DNA of 15,310 nucleotides, from assembly GCA_003566255.1 (NCBI GenBank), contig PXEC01000046.1, positions 1-15,310 of the forward strand. Reading direction: 5' to 3'. This stretch comes from Candidatus Peregrinibacteria bacterium (GTDB lineage: Bacteria > Patescibacteriota > Gracilibacteria > UBA1369 > LOWO2-01-FULL-3). Below the pieces are notes generated by a model. It saw only the letters and a list, made by a program, of their open reading frames with translations, was not told the origin of the DNA and searched no databases. Made by a program: the position numbers and the translations under genes. Numbering within the stretch: the stretch's first letter is position 1; each line of letters starts with the position of its first letter. Positions 1 through 8,540 of this stretch are shown piece by piece.

Positions 1-2
1 GC

Positions 3-191
3 GCGGGCGGTGCAAAAACAAAACTTTGTGAGGCGTTTTTGCCGGAAGCCTCGGATGATTTTGATTTTTCCGGACGAATAAAAGTTGAAATTACCAAAAA
101 AATCCGTGACACAAAAAAATTCAAAGACAAGGAGGATTTGAAGAAACAAATTGCTAAGGATGTCGATTTTGTTAAAATGACGCCATGTTGA
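3..191 (+). CDS. ribF: Riboflavin kinase / FAD synthetase, C-terminal end (partial)
   Basis: Reading frame 3 is open from the window edge to a TGA at 189-191 and gives about 62 residues. It contains FDFSGRIKVEITKKIRDTKKF, followed by KEDLKKQIAKD. This matches the end of the RibF riboflavin-kinase domain, where a 'G..v.Ve...klRd..kF.s.e.Lk.qI..D' pattern is typical. RibF phosphorylates riboflavin to FMN and adenylates FMN to FAD in the cytoplasm. The start and the nucleotidyltransferase half lie outside the window. The end overlaps the murE start by 7 nt, so the two are probably translationally coupled. The call rests on a short C-terminal match, but the pattern and position near truB, a frequent ribF neighbour, support it. 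Confidence 0.72.
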   Translation, partial: AGGAKTKLCEAFLPEASDDFDFSGRIKVEITKKIRDTKKFKDKEDLKKQIAKDVDFVKMTPC

Positions 192-1471
192 ATTATTTAA
201 GACGAATTATTCCGGACAGGAATCCTTTAAGGCTTTTTTATCACAAAATCATGGCTTTTCTTGCCGCTGTTTTTTATCGTTTCCCTGCCAAGGATATGAT
301 TGTTATCGGCGTTACGGGCACCAATGGGAAGACCACAGTTGTGAATATGATAACATCGGTTTTGAATGAGGGGGGATATAAAACCGGCATGGCTTCCACT
401 ATAAATTTCCAGATTGGGAAGAGGGAATGGGTGAATGCCAGTAAGCAAACCACGCTGGGACCTTTTTATTTGCAGAAATTGCTTTTGAAGATGAAAAAAG
501 AGGGGTGTACCCATGTTGTTTTGGAAGTCACCTCCCATGCGATAGATCAGTCCAGAATTTTCGGAATAGATTTTGATGTCGCGGTTATCACAGGCGTGAC
601 TTCCGATCACGTTGAATATCACGGCAGTTTTGGGAATTACTTAAAAGCGAAGGGGGAGTTGTTCAGGAAGGTTTCTGAAAGTAAGCGTAAAAAAGGAGTT
701 CCAAAAACTATTATTTTGAATGCCGATGACAAGCATTATGAATTTTTTGATAAGTTTGATGCTGAAAAAAAGATCAGCTATGGGATGAAGGATGCGGAAA
801 TCCGGGTTTCAAATGTGGAGCAAAGAGCGGAGGGGAGCAGTTTTACTCTACATGTTCCCGATGATTCAATCGATGTAAAAATTAAGGTTCCCGGTAAATT
901 CAATATTTATAATTCAATGGCCGCGGCCGGGGCGTGTTTGGTTTTGGGAGTTCCTTTGAAGGAAATAGCCAAGGGGCTTGAGGCAAAAGATGGGATCCCC
1001 GGCAGATTTGAAAGGGTGGATTGCGGTCAAAAATTCAATGTGATAGTTGATTATGCTCATGGACCGGATTCTTTGGAAAGTCTGCTGTCTTTATATAAGG
1101 ACATAACTTCCGGGAAGGTTTTTGTTGTTTTTGGGGCGACCGGGGGCGGGCGTGATAAGGGTAAGCGTCCTGTGATGGGAGAGGTTGCTCACAAATACGC
1201 GGACTATATAATAGTTACCGATGATGATCCGTATGAAGAAGATGAATTGGAAATCATTGAGCAGGTTTCCAAAGGGATTCCCCGAAAAGAGGGGGAGTGT
1301 TTTTGGAAAATTCCCGATCGGAAAGAGGCTATAAAAATTGCTCTTACGGAAGCTGAAGAAGGGGATACTGTTGTTATTGCCGGGAAGGGAGCTGAAGAGA
1401 TTATGATGCTTAAGGGAGAGCGTATTCCCTGGAATGACAGAAAGGTTGTGGAAGAGTTGTTGGGAGGATAA
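185..1471 (+). CDS. murE: Mur ligase, MurE-like, short form lacking the N-terminal domain
   Basis: ATP-dependent amino-acid ligase that would add the third residue to UDP-MurNAc-L-Ala-D-Glu in the cytoplasm during peptidoglycan synthesis. Seen: P-loop GVTGTNGKTT at residues 42-51, EVTSHAID at 114-121, YLKAKGELF at 152-160 with K156 at the carbamylated-lysine position, DYAHGPDSL at 289-297, FGATGGGRDKGKR near 317-328, and AGKGAEE near 399-405. At 428 aa it is shorter than the usual roughly 490 aa, and the P-loop lies at residue 42 rather than near 110, so the usual UDP-binding N-terminal domain is missing. The DNPR motif of meso-DAP-adding enzymes reads DDPY at 347-350, so DAP may not be the substrate. 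The ATG overlaps the ribF stop and has no Shine-Dalgarno sequence. truB follows after 9 nt. The family is sure; the added amino acid is not. Confidence 0.88.
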   Translation: MLNYLRRIIPDRNPLRLFYHKIMAFLAAVFYRFPAKDMIVIGVTGTNGKTTVVNMITSVLNEGGYKTGMASTINFQIGKREWVNASKQTTLGPFYLQKLLLKMKKEGCTHVVLEVTSHAIDQSRIFGIDFDVAVITGVTSDHVEYHGSFGNYLKAKGELFRKVSESKRKKGVPKTIILNADDKHYEFFDKFDAEKKISYGMKDAEIRVSNVEQRAEGSSFTLHVPDDSIDVKIKVPGKFNIYNSMAAAGACLVLGVPLKEIAKGLEAKDGIPGRFERVDCGQKFNVIVDYAHGPDSLESLLSLYKDITSGKVFVVFGATGGGRDKGKRPVMGEVAHKYADYIIVTDDDPYEEDELEIIEQVSKGIPRKEGECFWKIPDRKEAIKIALTEAEEGDTVVIAGKGAEEIMMLKGERIPWNDRKVVEELLGG

Positions 1472-1480
1472 GAATTTATC

Positions 1481-2467
1481 ATGAAGGGATTTTTACTTAT
1501 AGATAAGGAAAAGGGGGTTACGTCGTTTGATGTTGTTAAACGGATCAGGGGGATTCTTCGCGAAGAAATGGATGTTGTAAACGAAGTTTCGGGAAATGTT
1601 AAAAAACGTTTGAAGGTTGGGCATTCCGGCACGTTGGACCCTTTGGCAACGGGACTTTTGCTTGTCGCGGTGGGGGAGGCAACCAAACTTTTGGAATTTT
1701 TTGAGGGATTGGATAAGGAATATGAAGTTAAGGCAAAATTCGGTTTTGTTTCCGATACTTTTGATGCTGAAGGAACGCGCCGAAGGCGCGTTCCAGCTCA
1801 CAAAACTCATTCCGGGAGTTCCGATTGTTTTTCGAACTTTGAGAAGCTGGAAGATAAAGAAAAAATCGAGAAAATAAAAAAAATAACGGAAGAAAAATTT
1901 ACGGGACGTATCCTGCAGGTCCCTCCAAAATTTTCGGCTTTGAAAATAAAAGGGAAGAAGGCTTATGAACTTGCTAGGAAAGGAGAAGATTTTGAGATGA
2001 AACCTCGTGATGTGGTTGTTGAGGGATTTGAGATCATTGATTTTGACTGGCCTTTTGTAAGTTTTAGAGTTGCTTGCGGATCGGGGACTTATATAAGGTC
2101 TTTAATCCATGATCTGGGAGCGGAATTGGGGTGCGGAGCGTATGTTGAGGAATTAAGGCGCACGAAGGTCGGAGATTTTTCCGTTGAGAATGCGATTACG
2201 ATGAAAAGTTTTGATGAAGTTTGTGAAAATCGTGATGGTGAATTCAATTCAGAATCGTTGCTTATTCCGATTGAAAAAATGCTTTCGGGATTTTCCGTTT
2301 ATGAGTTGAATGATGAAGATTTTGAGGGATTGAGGGATGGAAAAATTTTGAAGGGTAAGAAAGTTGAAGAAAAGGAAGTTGCCGTGATCGGGTTGTATCG
2401 CGGTAAGGCTGTAGGTGTTTTGAAAAACGCAAACGAAGGCATTAAATTCGCCAAGGTCTTTGGTTAA
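1481..2467 (+). CDS. truB: tRNA pseudouridine-55 synthase
   Basis: Isomerises U55 in the T-loop of tRNA to pseudouridine. Seen: FLLIDKEKGVTSFDVV at residues 4-19, the catalytic motif GHSGTLDPLATGLL at 47-60 with D53 as the expected nucleophile, KEYEVKAKFG at 79-88, VPPKFSALKIKG at 147-158, GTYIRSL at 202-208, and a C-terminal segment from about 260 compatible with a PUA domain. Length 328 is within the TruB range. Between SDTFDAEG and the KFTGRILQVPPK block lies an enlarged, charged insert (about residues 99-135). It begins with TRRRRVP, which is encoded by a perfect DNA hairpin (annotated separately). A GGAGG sequence at the end of murE lies 13 nt before the ATG, which is too far to be an ideal ribosome binding site. 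Probably co-transcribed with ribF and murE. Confidence 0.95.
   Translation: MKGFLLIDKEKGVTSFDVVKRIRGILREEMDVVNEVSGNVKKRLKVGHSGTLDPLATGLLLVAVGEATKLLEFFEGLDKEYEVKAKFGFVSDTFDAEGTRRRRVPAHKTHSGSSDCFSNFEKLEDKEKIEKIKKITEEKFTGRILQVPPKFSALKIKGKKAYELARKGEDFEMKPRDVVVEGFEIIDFDWPFVSFRVACGSGTYIRSLIHDLGAELGCGAYVEELRRTKVGDFSVENAITMKSFDEVCENRDGEFNSESLLIPIEKMLSGFSVYELNDEDFEGLRDGKILKGKKVEEKEVAVIGLYRGKAVGVLKNANEGIKFAKVFG
1772..1794. repeat. Perfect GC-rich hairpin inside truB
   Basis: GGAACGCGCC, a GAA loop, then GGCGCGTTCC: 10-bp perfect arms with a 3-nt loop, in otherwise AT-rich coding DNA. It encodes GTRRRRVP at the start of a non-conserved insert in TruB. It could be an inserted palindromic element or a local expansion; only one full copy is in the window. 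The hairpin itself is directly visible; its origin is unknown. Confidence 0.7.
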
Positions 2468-2519
2468 AACGTGTTTTTTGAATGTTTAAAAAATGTTTTG
2501 TTTGTGGTAATTTTTTTGC

Positions 2520-3560
2520 ATGGAAGTTTTAAGTCAATTCTTGTTGCCCGCGTTTGTGTCTTTTGTTATCGGGGTGGTTTTTATCGGGCTGGCTGTTAAA
2601 TTTTTCCCGAAGTGGGGGCTTTTGGACAGGCCTCATAAATACGGATTGAAGAGAAAGCCTATTCCTTATTATGGAGGGATTGCGATTTTTGTCGCTTTTT
2701 TGGTTTCCGTCTTTATATTTTTTCCGGTTTCATCGCAATTTTTGGGTTTGCTTTTGGGCGCGTTGATCATAGTTTGTCTCGGCGTTTTGGATGATCTGTT
2801 TGGAATAAGTCCTTTTATAAGGCTTGCCGTTCAATTTGTGGCTTGTTTGATCCTTGTTTTTTCCGGAATAGGGATCCTCTCCATCAATCTGCCTTTTATT
2901 GGAAGTTTTGATTTGAGTCAGCCGATTTTTGGCGGGGTTATGATTTTGAGCGCTTTGTTCACGATTTTTTGGGTTATGGCTGTTTTGAACACGATGAATT
3001 TTGTTGATGGGATAGGAGGTTTGAGTAGCGGAGTTTCTTTTGTTGCCGGGATGACGATATTTTTTCTGAGTATCAATCCCGCGTTGCATGAAAATCCCGA
3101 AACCCAGATTGGAGTGGCGACTTTAGCTCTAATTATCGCCATGATCTCTTTGGCTTTTCTTTTGTTTGATTTTCCCGCTCCGAGGATTTTGATGGGCGAT
3201 GGAGGGAGCACTTTTTTAGGATTTATGATAGCGGTTTTGGCGATTTTTTCCGGAGGAAAGGTGGCTACCGCTTTTTTGGTTCTGGGAATCCCGATTTTGG
3301 ATATGATCTGGGTTGTCATGCGGCGTATCTGGTCGGGGCAAAAATTTTGGAAAGGGGACTTGAAACATTTGCATCACAGGTTGCTGGATTTGGGATTTTC
3401 CCAGAGGAGGGTTGTTGTGCTTTACCTTTCCATCACCGCGGTTCTTGGTTTATCAGCAACTCTTCTGGTGAGTAGTCAACAGAAGTTTTTTATGCTGATT
3501 GCTCTTGTTTTTTTGATGTTGCTTTTGGCGACTGCAATTGTCTTTGTTCCGCGAAGGTGA
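2520..3560 (+). CDS. Undecaprenyl-phosphate GlcNAc-1-phosphate transferase (WecA/TagO type)
   Basis: Integral membrane glycosyltransferase of the MraY/WecA family. It would transfer a sugar-1-phosphate, most likely GlcNAc-1-P from UDP-GlcNAc, to undecaprenyl phosphate and so start a lipid-linked cell-wall polymer. Seen: about ten hydrophobic segments, KRKPIPYYGGIAIF at 44-57, LDDLFGI at 90-96, NTMNFVDGIGGLSSG at 157-171, MGDGGST at 225-231, and HLHHRLLDLGFSQRR at 283-297. The last motif is the HxHH pattern that marks WecA/TagO rather than MraY. Length 346 is normal. The ATG at 2520 gives a full first helix and no Shine-Dalgarno sequence precedes it. It follows truB after 52 nt. The polymer it starts could be the anchor for the SLH protein at the right end of the window; that link is inference. 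Confidence 0.92.
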   Translation: MEVLSQFLLPAFVSFVIGVVFIGLAVKFFPKWGLLDRPHKYGLKRKPIPYYGGIAIFVAFLVSVFIFFPVSSQFLGLLLGALIIVCLGVLDDLFGISPFIRLAVQFVACLILVFSGIGILSINLPFIGSFDLSQPIFGGVMILSALFTIFWVMAVLNTMNFVDGIGGLSSGVSFVAGMTIFFLSINPALHENPETQIGVATLALIIAMISLAFLLFDFPAPRILMGDGGSTFLGFMIAVLAIFSGGKVATAFLVLGIPILDMIWVVMRRIWSGQKFWKGDLKHLHHRLLDLGFSQRRVVVLYLSITAVLGLSATLLVSSQQKFFMLIALVFLMLLLATAIVFVPRR

Positions 3561-3645
3561 ATCGGACATGCCCCTTTGGGAACCGCGTGGCACAGCCGTT
3601 TAGACAACAACCGTAAAAACCGGGGTCATTTTAGTCTATTCCGCA

Positions 3646-3674
3646 TTGCGTTTTTGTGTCGCATCTGATACTTT
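3646..3674 (+). promoter_or_regulatory. Candidate promoter of dnaG-rpoD-greA
   Basis: TTGCGT at 3646-3651, a 17-nt spacer ending in TGA, then TACTTT at 3669-3674: a weak -35 with an extended -10. It lies 25 nt before the dnaG ATG and would give a leader of about 18 nt. The rest of the 138-bp gap (3561-3645) is relatively GC-rich and I recognise no gene, RNA or terminator in it. The call is by eye only. Confidence 0.35.
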
Positions 3675-3698
3675 TTCCATCGCTTTTAACGGTTTTTT

Positions 3699-5495
3699 AT
3701 GGCGGATTTGGTGGACGATATTAAGGCGAAAATAGGGATTGAGGAGCTTGTTTCGCAGTATGTTCCGCTTAAGAAGGCGGGGAGGAATTTGAAGGGGCTT
3801 TGCCCTTTCCACAGTGAAAAAACTCCCAGTTTTGTCGTGAGTCCGGAAAAACAGATTTGTTATTGTTTCGGGTGTAGTCGCGGCGGGGATATTTTTGCTT
3901 TTATTCAGGAATTGGAATCCGTTTCTTTTACGGAAGCATTGCAGATTTTGGGAGATAAAGCGGGAATCAAGGTCGATGCTTCCAAGTTGGAGAAAAAGGC
4001 TCCAAAAGGTGAAAAAGATATTTATTTCAGGGCTCATGAATTGGCTTGCTCGTTTTTTGAGGAAAAACTTCACGGTACATCCGAAGGGAAGAAGGTTTTA
4101 GACTATTTGTATAAAAGGGGACTCAAGGACGAAACGATCAAGGAGTTCAGAATCGGATTTGCGCCCGACTCTTACGATTCGCTTCATCCATATCTTTTGA
4201 AAAAGGGAATCCCGAAGAATGTTTTGTATAAGTCCGGGCTTGTTTCCGCGAATAATCTGGCTGATGACAACATTTATGACAAATACAGGGCTCGTCTTAT
4301 TTTTCCTATTTTTGATTACTTTGGGAAGGTTTGCGGGTTTGGCGGCCGAGCTTTGAAAAAGGATCAGGCTCCAAAATACCTCAATTCTCCGGAAAATCTG
4401 ATTTACAATAAAAGCAAGGTCCTTTATGGGCTTTCCCACGCGAAGAAGGTTGTTAAAGAAAAGGATTTACTTATTCTGGTTGAGGGATATTTCGATGTTA
4501 TTCTTCCTTATCAGTCCGGCGTGCGGAATGTTGTCGCGACTTCCGGTATCGCTTTAAGTGACGCACAGGCGAAGCTGATCAAGCGTCTGACCCCAAACGT
4601 GGTGACTTGTTTTGATAACGATGATGCCGGATTCGAGGCTACTAAGCGTTCCTATTTCGTTTTGAGGTCTCAGGATCTGAATGTGCGCACTGTCGATGAG
4701 ATGGAAGGAAAAGATCCCGCAGATTTTATTGCTGATGATGGTGGCGATTTTGAAAATGTGATCTCTCGCGCTAGGGACTTTGAAGATGTTTTTGTGGATA
4801 AGCTGATAGGGGACAATAATATTGAAACAATTTCAGGCAGGGCCGCGATTGTTCGGGAATCGGCGCCTTTGTATGCGAGGATGTCTCCCGCCGCCGGTGA
4901 TCTTTTTATGCGAGCACTGGCAAGGAAGTTGAACTTGAAGGAATCCGTTCTTTATGACGAGATGAGAAATCTGCGTCTTAAGGCTGATCATCCCGCGCGT
5001 TTGGTCAATACGAAGAAAAATGATTCGTCTGATGTTTTGAGGTTTGGTGTGGACAATGTGTTTTTCTCTCTTTTGTTGGAGTATCCTTTTTTGTTCCCTT
5101 TGATACGGGATAAGGCGGATTTGGAAAATTTTGATAATGAATTTAAAAGTATTTACAATGAATTGACTACTCAGTATAATCATGCTCAAGGCGGAGTTGA
5201 GGTTTGGGATTTTGACAGGGGTGTTTTGTCTGATTTAAGCGATAAAGTGAGTTTTTTGCGTTTGTACGCCGAGGATTTGTATGGTGAGTTTTCAAAAGAG
5301 ATGCTGGAAAATGAGTTGTTAAAACTTGTTGACAGAATGGGACAGGAACGTAGAATCAGTAAGTTGAAAAATATCCAAACTGAAATAGAGCAAGCGGAAA
5401 AGTCAGGGGACAAGGAGAGATTGAAAGTTTTGTTGGAGGAACAGATGCGTGAGATTAATAAAAAACAATTATGCCCAGAACAACCAAATTTATAG
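3699..5495 (+). CDS. dnaG: DNA primase
   Basis: Synthesises RNA primers for replication at the fork together with the replicative helicase. Domains in order: an N-terminal CHC2 zinc-binding domain with C35, H38, C56 and C59 (CPFH ... CFGC); a catalytic RNA-polymerase core with [20 protein letters not shown] at 226-245; a TOPRIM domain with EGYFDV at 262-267, FDNDDAG at 305-311 and KDPADFI at 338-344; and a helical, charged C-terminal region compatible with the helicase-binding domain. Length 598 is typical. An in-frame TAA at 3687-3689 leaves ATG 3699 as the only reasonable start, and it has no Shine-Dalgarno sequence. The 3' end overlaps rpoD by 25 nt, as expected for the macromolecular-synthesis operon. 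rpsU, often first in that operon, is not seen upstream. Confidence 0.97.
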   Translation: MADLVDDIKAKIGIEELVSQYVPLKKAGRNLKGLCPFHSEKTPSFVVSPEKQICYCFGCSRGGDIFAFIQELESVSFTEALQILGDKAGIKVDASKLEKKAPKGEKDIYFRAHELACSFFEEKLHGTSEGKKVLDYLYKRGLKDETIKEFRIGFAPDSYDSLHPYLLKKGIPKNVLYKSGLVSANNLADDNIYDKYRARLIFPIFDYFGKVCGFGGRALKKDQAPKYLNSPENLIYNKSKVLYGLSHAKKVVKEKDLLILVEGYFDVILPYQSGVRNVVATSGIALSDAQAKLIKRLTPNVVTCFDNDDAGFEATKRSYFVLRSQDLNVRTVDEMEGKDPADFIADDGGDFENVISRARDFEDVFVDKLIGDNNIETISGRAAIVRESAPLYARMSPAAGDLFMRALARKLNLKESVLYDEMRNLRLKADHPARLVNTKKNDSSDVLRFGVDNVFFSLLLEYPFLFPLIRDKADLENFDNEFKSIYNELTTQYNHAQGGVEVWDFDRGVLSDLSDKVSFLRLYAEDLYGEFSKEMLENELLKLVDRMGQERRISKLKNIQTEIEQAEKSGDKERLKVLLEEQMREINKKQLCPEQPNL

Positions 5496-6703
5496 CTCAC
5501 CCCTCCGATGATCAGATGTCGAAGTTTCCCGAGGAGGTGCAAGGGTTGGTAAAAAAGGGGAGAGAACAGGGGTTTGTTACACATCAAGATCTTCTTAAAG
5601 CTGTTCCAAAGGTGGAGGATGATCTGATACTTCTCGATGAGATTTATAGTTTGTTCGTGGATTTGGGGATAGAGGTTTTGGACACCAAGGATGTCATGGC
5701 TTTGGACAGCAAGGAATGGGTTAAGGGAGCTCCGGAAAAGGTTGTTTCTCCAGCTGCAAAGAAAAAAGATAAGGGAGAGGATGACTTACCGGATTCGGAT
5801 GAGGATGTTGAAGACACCCCACGATTGTCTGCCAAAGAGCGAAGGGAAACCAAAAAGAGAAAGGAAGCCGAATACAAGGAGATAGCAAACGACTCAATAC
5901 GACTTTATCTATGTGAAATAGGGAAGGTCGATCTGTTGACGGCGAGGGAGGAAGTGGATCTTGCAAGGAGAATCGCAAAGGGAGATCAATCAGCCAAGGC
6001 AAAGCTTGCGGAGGCGAATTTGCGGTTGGTGGTCAGTATTGCCAAAAAGTATATCGGGCGTGGACTGTCTTTTCTTGACTTGATTCAGGAGGGGAATATC
6101 GGTTTGTTTCGAGCTGTGGAGAAATTCGATCCTGATAGGGGATTCAAGTTTTCAACTTATGCCACGTGGTGGATCCGCCAGGCCATTACACGTGCGATCG
6201 CGGATCAGGCCAGGACTATAAGGATCCCCGTTCACATGGTTGAGACGATCAACAAATTGACCCACGCGCAGAGAAGGCTGGTACAAGAGTTGGGTCGTGA
6301 ACCTTTGGTGGAGGAATTGGCGGCGGAAATGGATATGGAGGTAAAAAAGGTCAGGCACATAATGAAGATTTCCCAGGACATAGTTTCTCTTGAAGCACCT
6401 GTGGGAACGGAGGAAGATAGTAAATTGGGAGATTTCATTGAAGACGATGAAGCCTTGTCTCCTTCGGATTCCACAAATAGACAGTTGATCAAGGAGAATA
6501 TCCATGAAATGTTGCAATATCTTTCTCCTCGTGAAAGAAAGATAATAGAGATGAGATTTGGTTTGAAGGATGGAGTGGGGCATACTTTGGAAGAAGTGGG
6601 ACAGGAGTTCCACGTCACCAGGGAACGAATCCGGCAAATAGAGGCTAAAGTTTTGCAGAAATTGAAGGAACACCCTACAAGCATCAAGATTCGTCCGCAC
6701 TAA
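5471..6703 (+). CDS. rpoD: Primary RNA polymerase sigma factor (sigma-70)
   Basis: Housekeeping sigma factor that directs RNA polymerase to promoters. Regions in order: 1.1 (about 20-75, [20 protein letters not shown]), an acidic and lysine-rich linker (95-135), 1.2 (140-172), region 2 (180-253, including [19 protein letters not shown] and [13 protein letters not shown]), region 3 (about 255-330), and region 4 with helix-turn-helix [20 protein letters not shown] at 372-391. It is 410 aa without a large non-conserved insertion. The presence of region 1.1 marks it as the primary sigma. The ATG at 5471 lies inside dnaG; ATG 5516 (residue 16) is an alternative that would remove the overlap and keep region 1.1. 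Neither has a Shine-Dalgarno sequence. The tail after region 4 ends [10 protein letters not shown]. Confidence 0.96.
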   Translation: MPRTTKFIAHPSDDQMSKFPEEVQGLVKKGREQGFVTHQDLLKAVPKVEDDLILLDEIYSLFVDLGIEVLDTKDVMALDSKEWVKGAPEKVVSPAAKKKDKGEDDLPDSDEDVEDTPRLSAKERRETKKRKEAEYKEIANDSIRLYLCEIGKVDLLTAREEVDLARRIAKGDQSAKAKLAEANLRLVVSIAKKYIGRGLSFLDLIQEGNIGLFRAVEKFDPDRGFKFSTYATWWIRQAITRAIADQARTIRIPVHMVETINKLTHAQRRLVQELGREPLVEELAAEMDMEVKKVRHIMKISQDIVSLEAPVGTEEDSKLGDFIEDDEALSPSDSTNRQLIKENIHEMLQYLSPRERKIIEMRFGLKDGVGHTLEEVGQEFHVTRERIRQIEAKVLQKLKEHPTSIKIRPH

Positions 6704-6725
6704 TATCAAATAACTAATATATAAA

Positions 6726-7265
6726 ATGCCTACAAAAAAGACTAAAAAGCCGTCAGTTAAGAAAACGGAAGATCAAATTTTAACAAGCACCGGGGAAAAG
6801 GCTACTTTGATAACAAAAGAGGGCTTGAATAAGCTAAAAGAGGAATTGGAGTACCTTAAAAACATTAAACGAAAAGAAGTTGCTGAAAGGATAAAAGAGG
6901 CTATTTCTTACGGGGATTTGTCTGAAAACTCCGAATATGAGGAAGCCAAGAATGAGCAGGCTTTTGTTGAGGGGAGGATCCTCGAGTTGGAAAACAAGAT
7001 CAAACACGCAAAAATTATCACGGAAAAGCAGAAAGCTTCCGGTGTTCAAATAGGCACGACAGTTCATTTGAAGAATCTGACTAAGAAGAAGGAAGAGGAA
7101 GAGGTCTATACGATCGTCGGTTCAACAGAAACGGACCCTTTTAACGGAAAAATATCCAACGAGTCACCTGTGGGTAACGCCCTTTTGGATAAGCGAAAAG
7201 GCGACAAGGTGAAAGTTGTTGTTCCCGCGGGGTTTGTGGAATACCAGATCACGAAGGTTGATTGA
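6726..7265 (+). CDS. greA: Transcription elongation factor GreA
   Basis: Rescues backtracked RNA polymerase by stimulating cleavage of the nascent transcript. Seen: the N-terminal antiparallel coiled coil (about residues 30-100) with the acidic tip GDLSENSEY at 63-71, then the C-terminal FKBP-like domain (about 108-179) with VGSTETDPFNGKISNESPVGNALL in pieces at 131-154. It is 179 aa against about 158 in E. coli because of a lysine/threonine-rich extension of about 22 residues (MPTKKTKKPSVKK), which is probably disordered. It follows rpoD by 22 nt and is likely part of the same transcript. Its end converges on a minus-strand operon with 27 nt between; GAAGT/ACTTC at 7285-7299 is only a weak possible shared terminator. 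Confidence 0.95.
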   Translation: MPTKKTKKPSVKKTEDQILTSTGEKATLITKEGLNKLKEELEYLKNIKRKEVAERIKEAISYGDLSENSEYEEAKNEQAFVEGRILELENKIKHAKIITEKQKASGVQIGTTVHLKNLTKKKEEEEVYTIVGSTETDPFNGKISNESPVGNALLDKRKGDKVKVVVPAGFVEYQITKVD

Positions 7266-7292
7266 TAATTTGCGTCAGCACGGGGAAGTTCA

Positions 7293-7724
7293 TTACTTCT
7301 TCTTGTTCGGAAGATATCGGTTTTCGGTTTCTCTTTTCTTCATATTGTGCGTTCTTTTTTCCAGATTTTCCTTTTCTTTCGGGTATTTTATTTTGAATGT
7401 TCTTATTGTCAGATAAAAGAAGATCGCTAGCAGAAGAAATGACAGGTATAGCCAGATCCTCATCGAGAAATAGGGGATGCTTTCGTATCGGACGACTGTT
7501 AAAATCAGAAACAATATTCCCAAAAGTACCAGTCTTGTTGCCGTTTTTTGGAATAGTTTTTTGAACGTGAGGTCTTTTCTTTTTTTTCTTTTATAGATTA
7601 TCGAGAAGACAATCCCTCCCGCTATCAGTAGGGTTATCAGGACTATCATCGGGATGTAAAATTTGAATTGGCTTCCCGGATTCGGAGTGAAAAAATAATA
7701 GAACAATGAGCTTATTGTATTCAT
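7293..7724 (-). CDS. Uncharacterised three-helix membrane protein
   Basis: 143 residues with three predicted membrane helices at about 22-44, 63-79 and 87-109. A basic KRKKRKD loop lies after the first helix and a highly charged lysine/glutamate-rich tail runs from 110 to 143. I do not recognise a family. It is the last gene of the minus-strand cluster, 10 nt after lgt, so it is probably co-transcribed and may act in the membrane with Lgt or its products; that is only inference from position. By the positive-inside tendency the KRKKRKD loop and basic tail are likely cytoplasmic. No Shine-Dalgarno sequence; the start is preceded by an A-rich stretch. Confidence 0.75.
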   Translation of the reverse strand: MNTISSLFYYFFTPNPGSQFKFYIPMIVLITLLIAGGIVFSIIYKRKKRKDLTFKKLFQKTATRLVLLGILFLILTVVRYESIPYFSMRIWLYLSFLLLAIFFYLTIRTFKIKYPKEKENLEKRTHNMKKRETENRYLPNKKK

Positions 7725-7734
7725 TTTTTAAGTA

Positions 7735-8538
7735 TTATCGGATATTTGGAGCTTTACGCCCGGCCGTTTTATTATATCGAAAATAAATTATTACTCCAAT
7801 AAAGATTATAAACAGCGGGATTATTATTTTTGAGAGTCTTATACCCAAGATCAATGTTGTATCGTCTCCCCTTATAAAATCTTCGAGAAAGCGAAAGATG
7901 CTATATGCCGCAACTCCCCAAAGTCCCAGCATGCCCGGGTTTTCTTCGGTCTTAAGCTTTTTGCTGTTGGCGATTGAGATCAGAACGATAGCGATCAGCG
8001 CCGCGTACAAAAAAGCGTATATTTGTGTGGGATGTATGGGGATTGTATATTTTACGATCGGGCTTGCGAAATTTACTCCCCATGGCAATGAGGTGGGGGT
8101 TCCATAGTTTACTCCTCCGAAAAAAGCACCGATGTGGCTCACCGCCAAAGCTATTATCCCCGCCGGCACCATCACATCCAACCATCTCCAAAAATTTTGC
8201 TCCGATTTTTGGCATGCAAAATAATAATATGTAAAAAATCCTATTGCTCCTCCCCATAGATTCAGTTCTCCATCCCAGATGGCGAACAGTTTTGGAATAG
8301 AATTGAGCCCGAACTCATAAAAATATGCCTTAAAGTTTATAAGAATGGCGGCTACCCGCGCTCCTATAATCGTCCACAATATAAGTTTCAACGAATTCGC
8401 TCCCAAAAATTGAAGTTTCAAATTGTTGCTTATGCTCAATTTTATCAGTGCGTAGGTCCCTATCAGAATTGCCAGTCCCAGAAACACCCAAACCGTGTGC
8501 AACGTAAAAAATTTACTTTGAAAAATCAGTGGATACAT
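7735..8538 (-). CDS. lgt: Phosphatidylglycerol--prolipoprotein diacylglyceryl transferase (Lgt family, divergent)
   Basis: Lgt moves diacylglycerol from phosphatidylglycerol to the lipobox cysteine of prolipoproteins in the cytoplasmic membrane. Seen: about seven membrane helices, IWDGELNLWGGAIGFF at 87-102, SHIGAFFGGVNYGTPTSLPWGV at 134-155 (read in two parts), HPTQIYA at 169-175, and RFLEDFIRGDD at 216-226. The layout and length (267 aa) fit Lgt well. The usual GRxGNFINGE signature is altered: R is replaced by H135, N by A138 and the final E by V143. The family's catalytic chemistry may therefore differ or use other residues. It starts 2 nt after the stop of the 462-aa gene and is followed by a small membrane protein. 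Family membership is firm; activity is less so. Confidence 0.85.
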   Translation of the reverse strand: MYPLIFQSKFFTLHTVWVFLGLAILIGTYALIKLSISNNLKLQFLGANSLKLILWTIIGARVAAILINFKAYFYEFGLNSIPKLFAIWDGELNLWGGAIGFFTYYYFACQKSEQNFWRWLDVMVPAGIIALAVSHIGAFFGGVNYGTPTSLPWGVNFASPIVKYTIPIHPTQIYAFLYAALIAIVLISIANSKKLKTEENPGMLGLWGVAAYSIFRFLEDFIRGDDTTLILGIRLSKIIIPLFIIFIGVIIYFRYNKTAGRKAPNIR

Positions 8539-8540
8539 TT

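Noticed and set aside
3558..3689. Readthrough of the transferase TGA under a TGA=Gly code
   Set aside because: No gene in the window has an internal TGA, several genes end cleanly at TGA, and the extension is not typical of the family.
7285..7299. Bidirectional terminator between greA and the convergent gene
   Set aside because: The stem is only 5 bp (GAAGT/ACTTC) and the following T-run is broken, so it is too weak to list.
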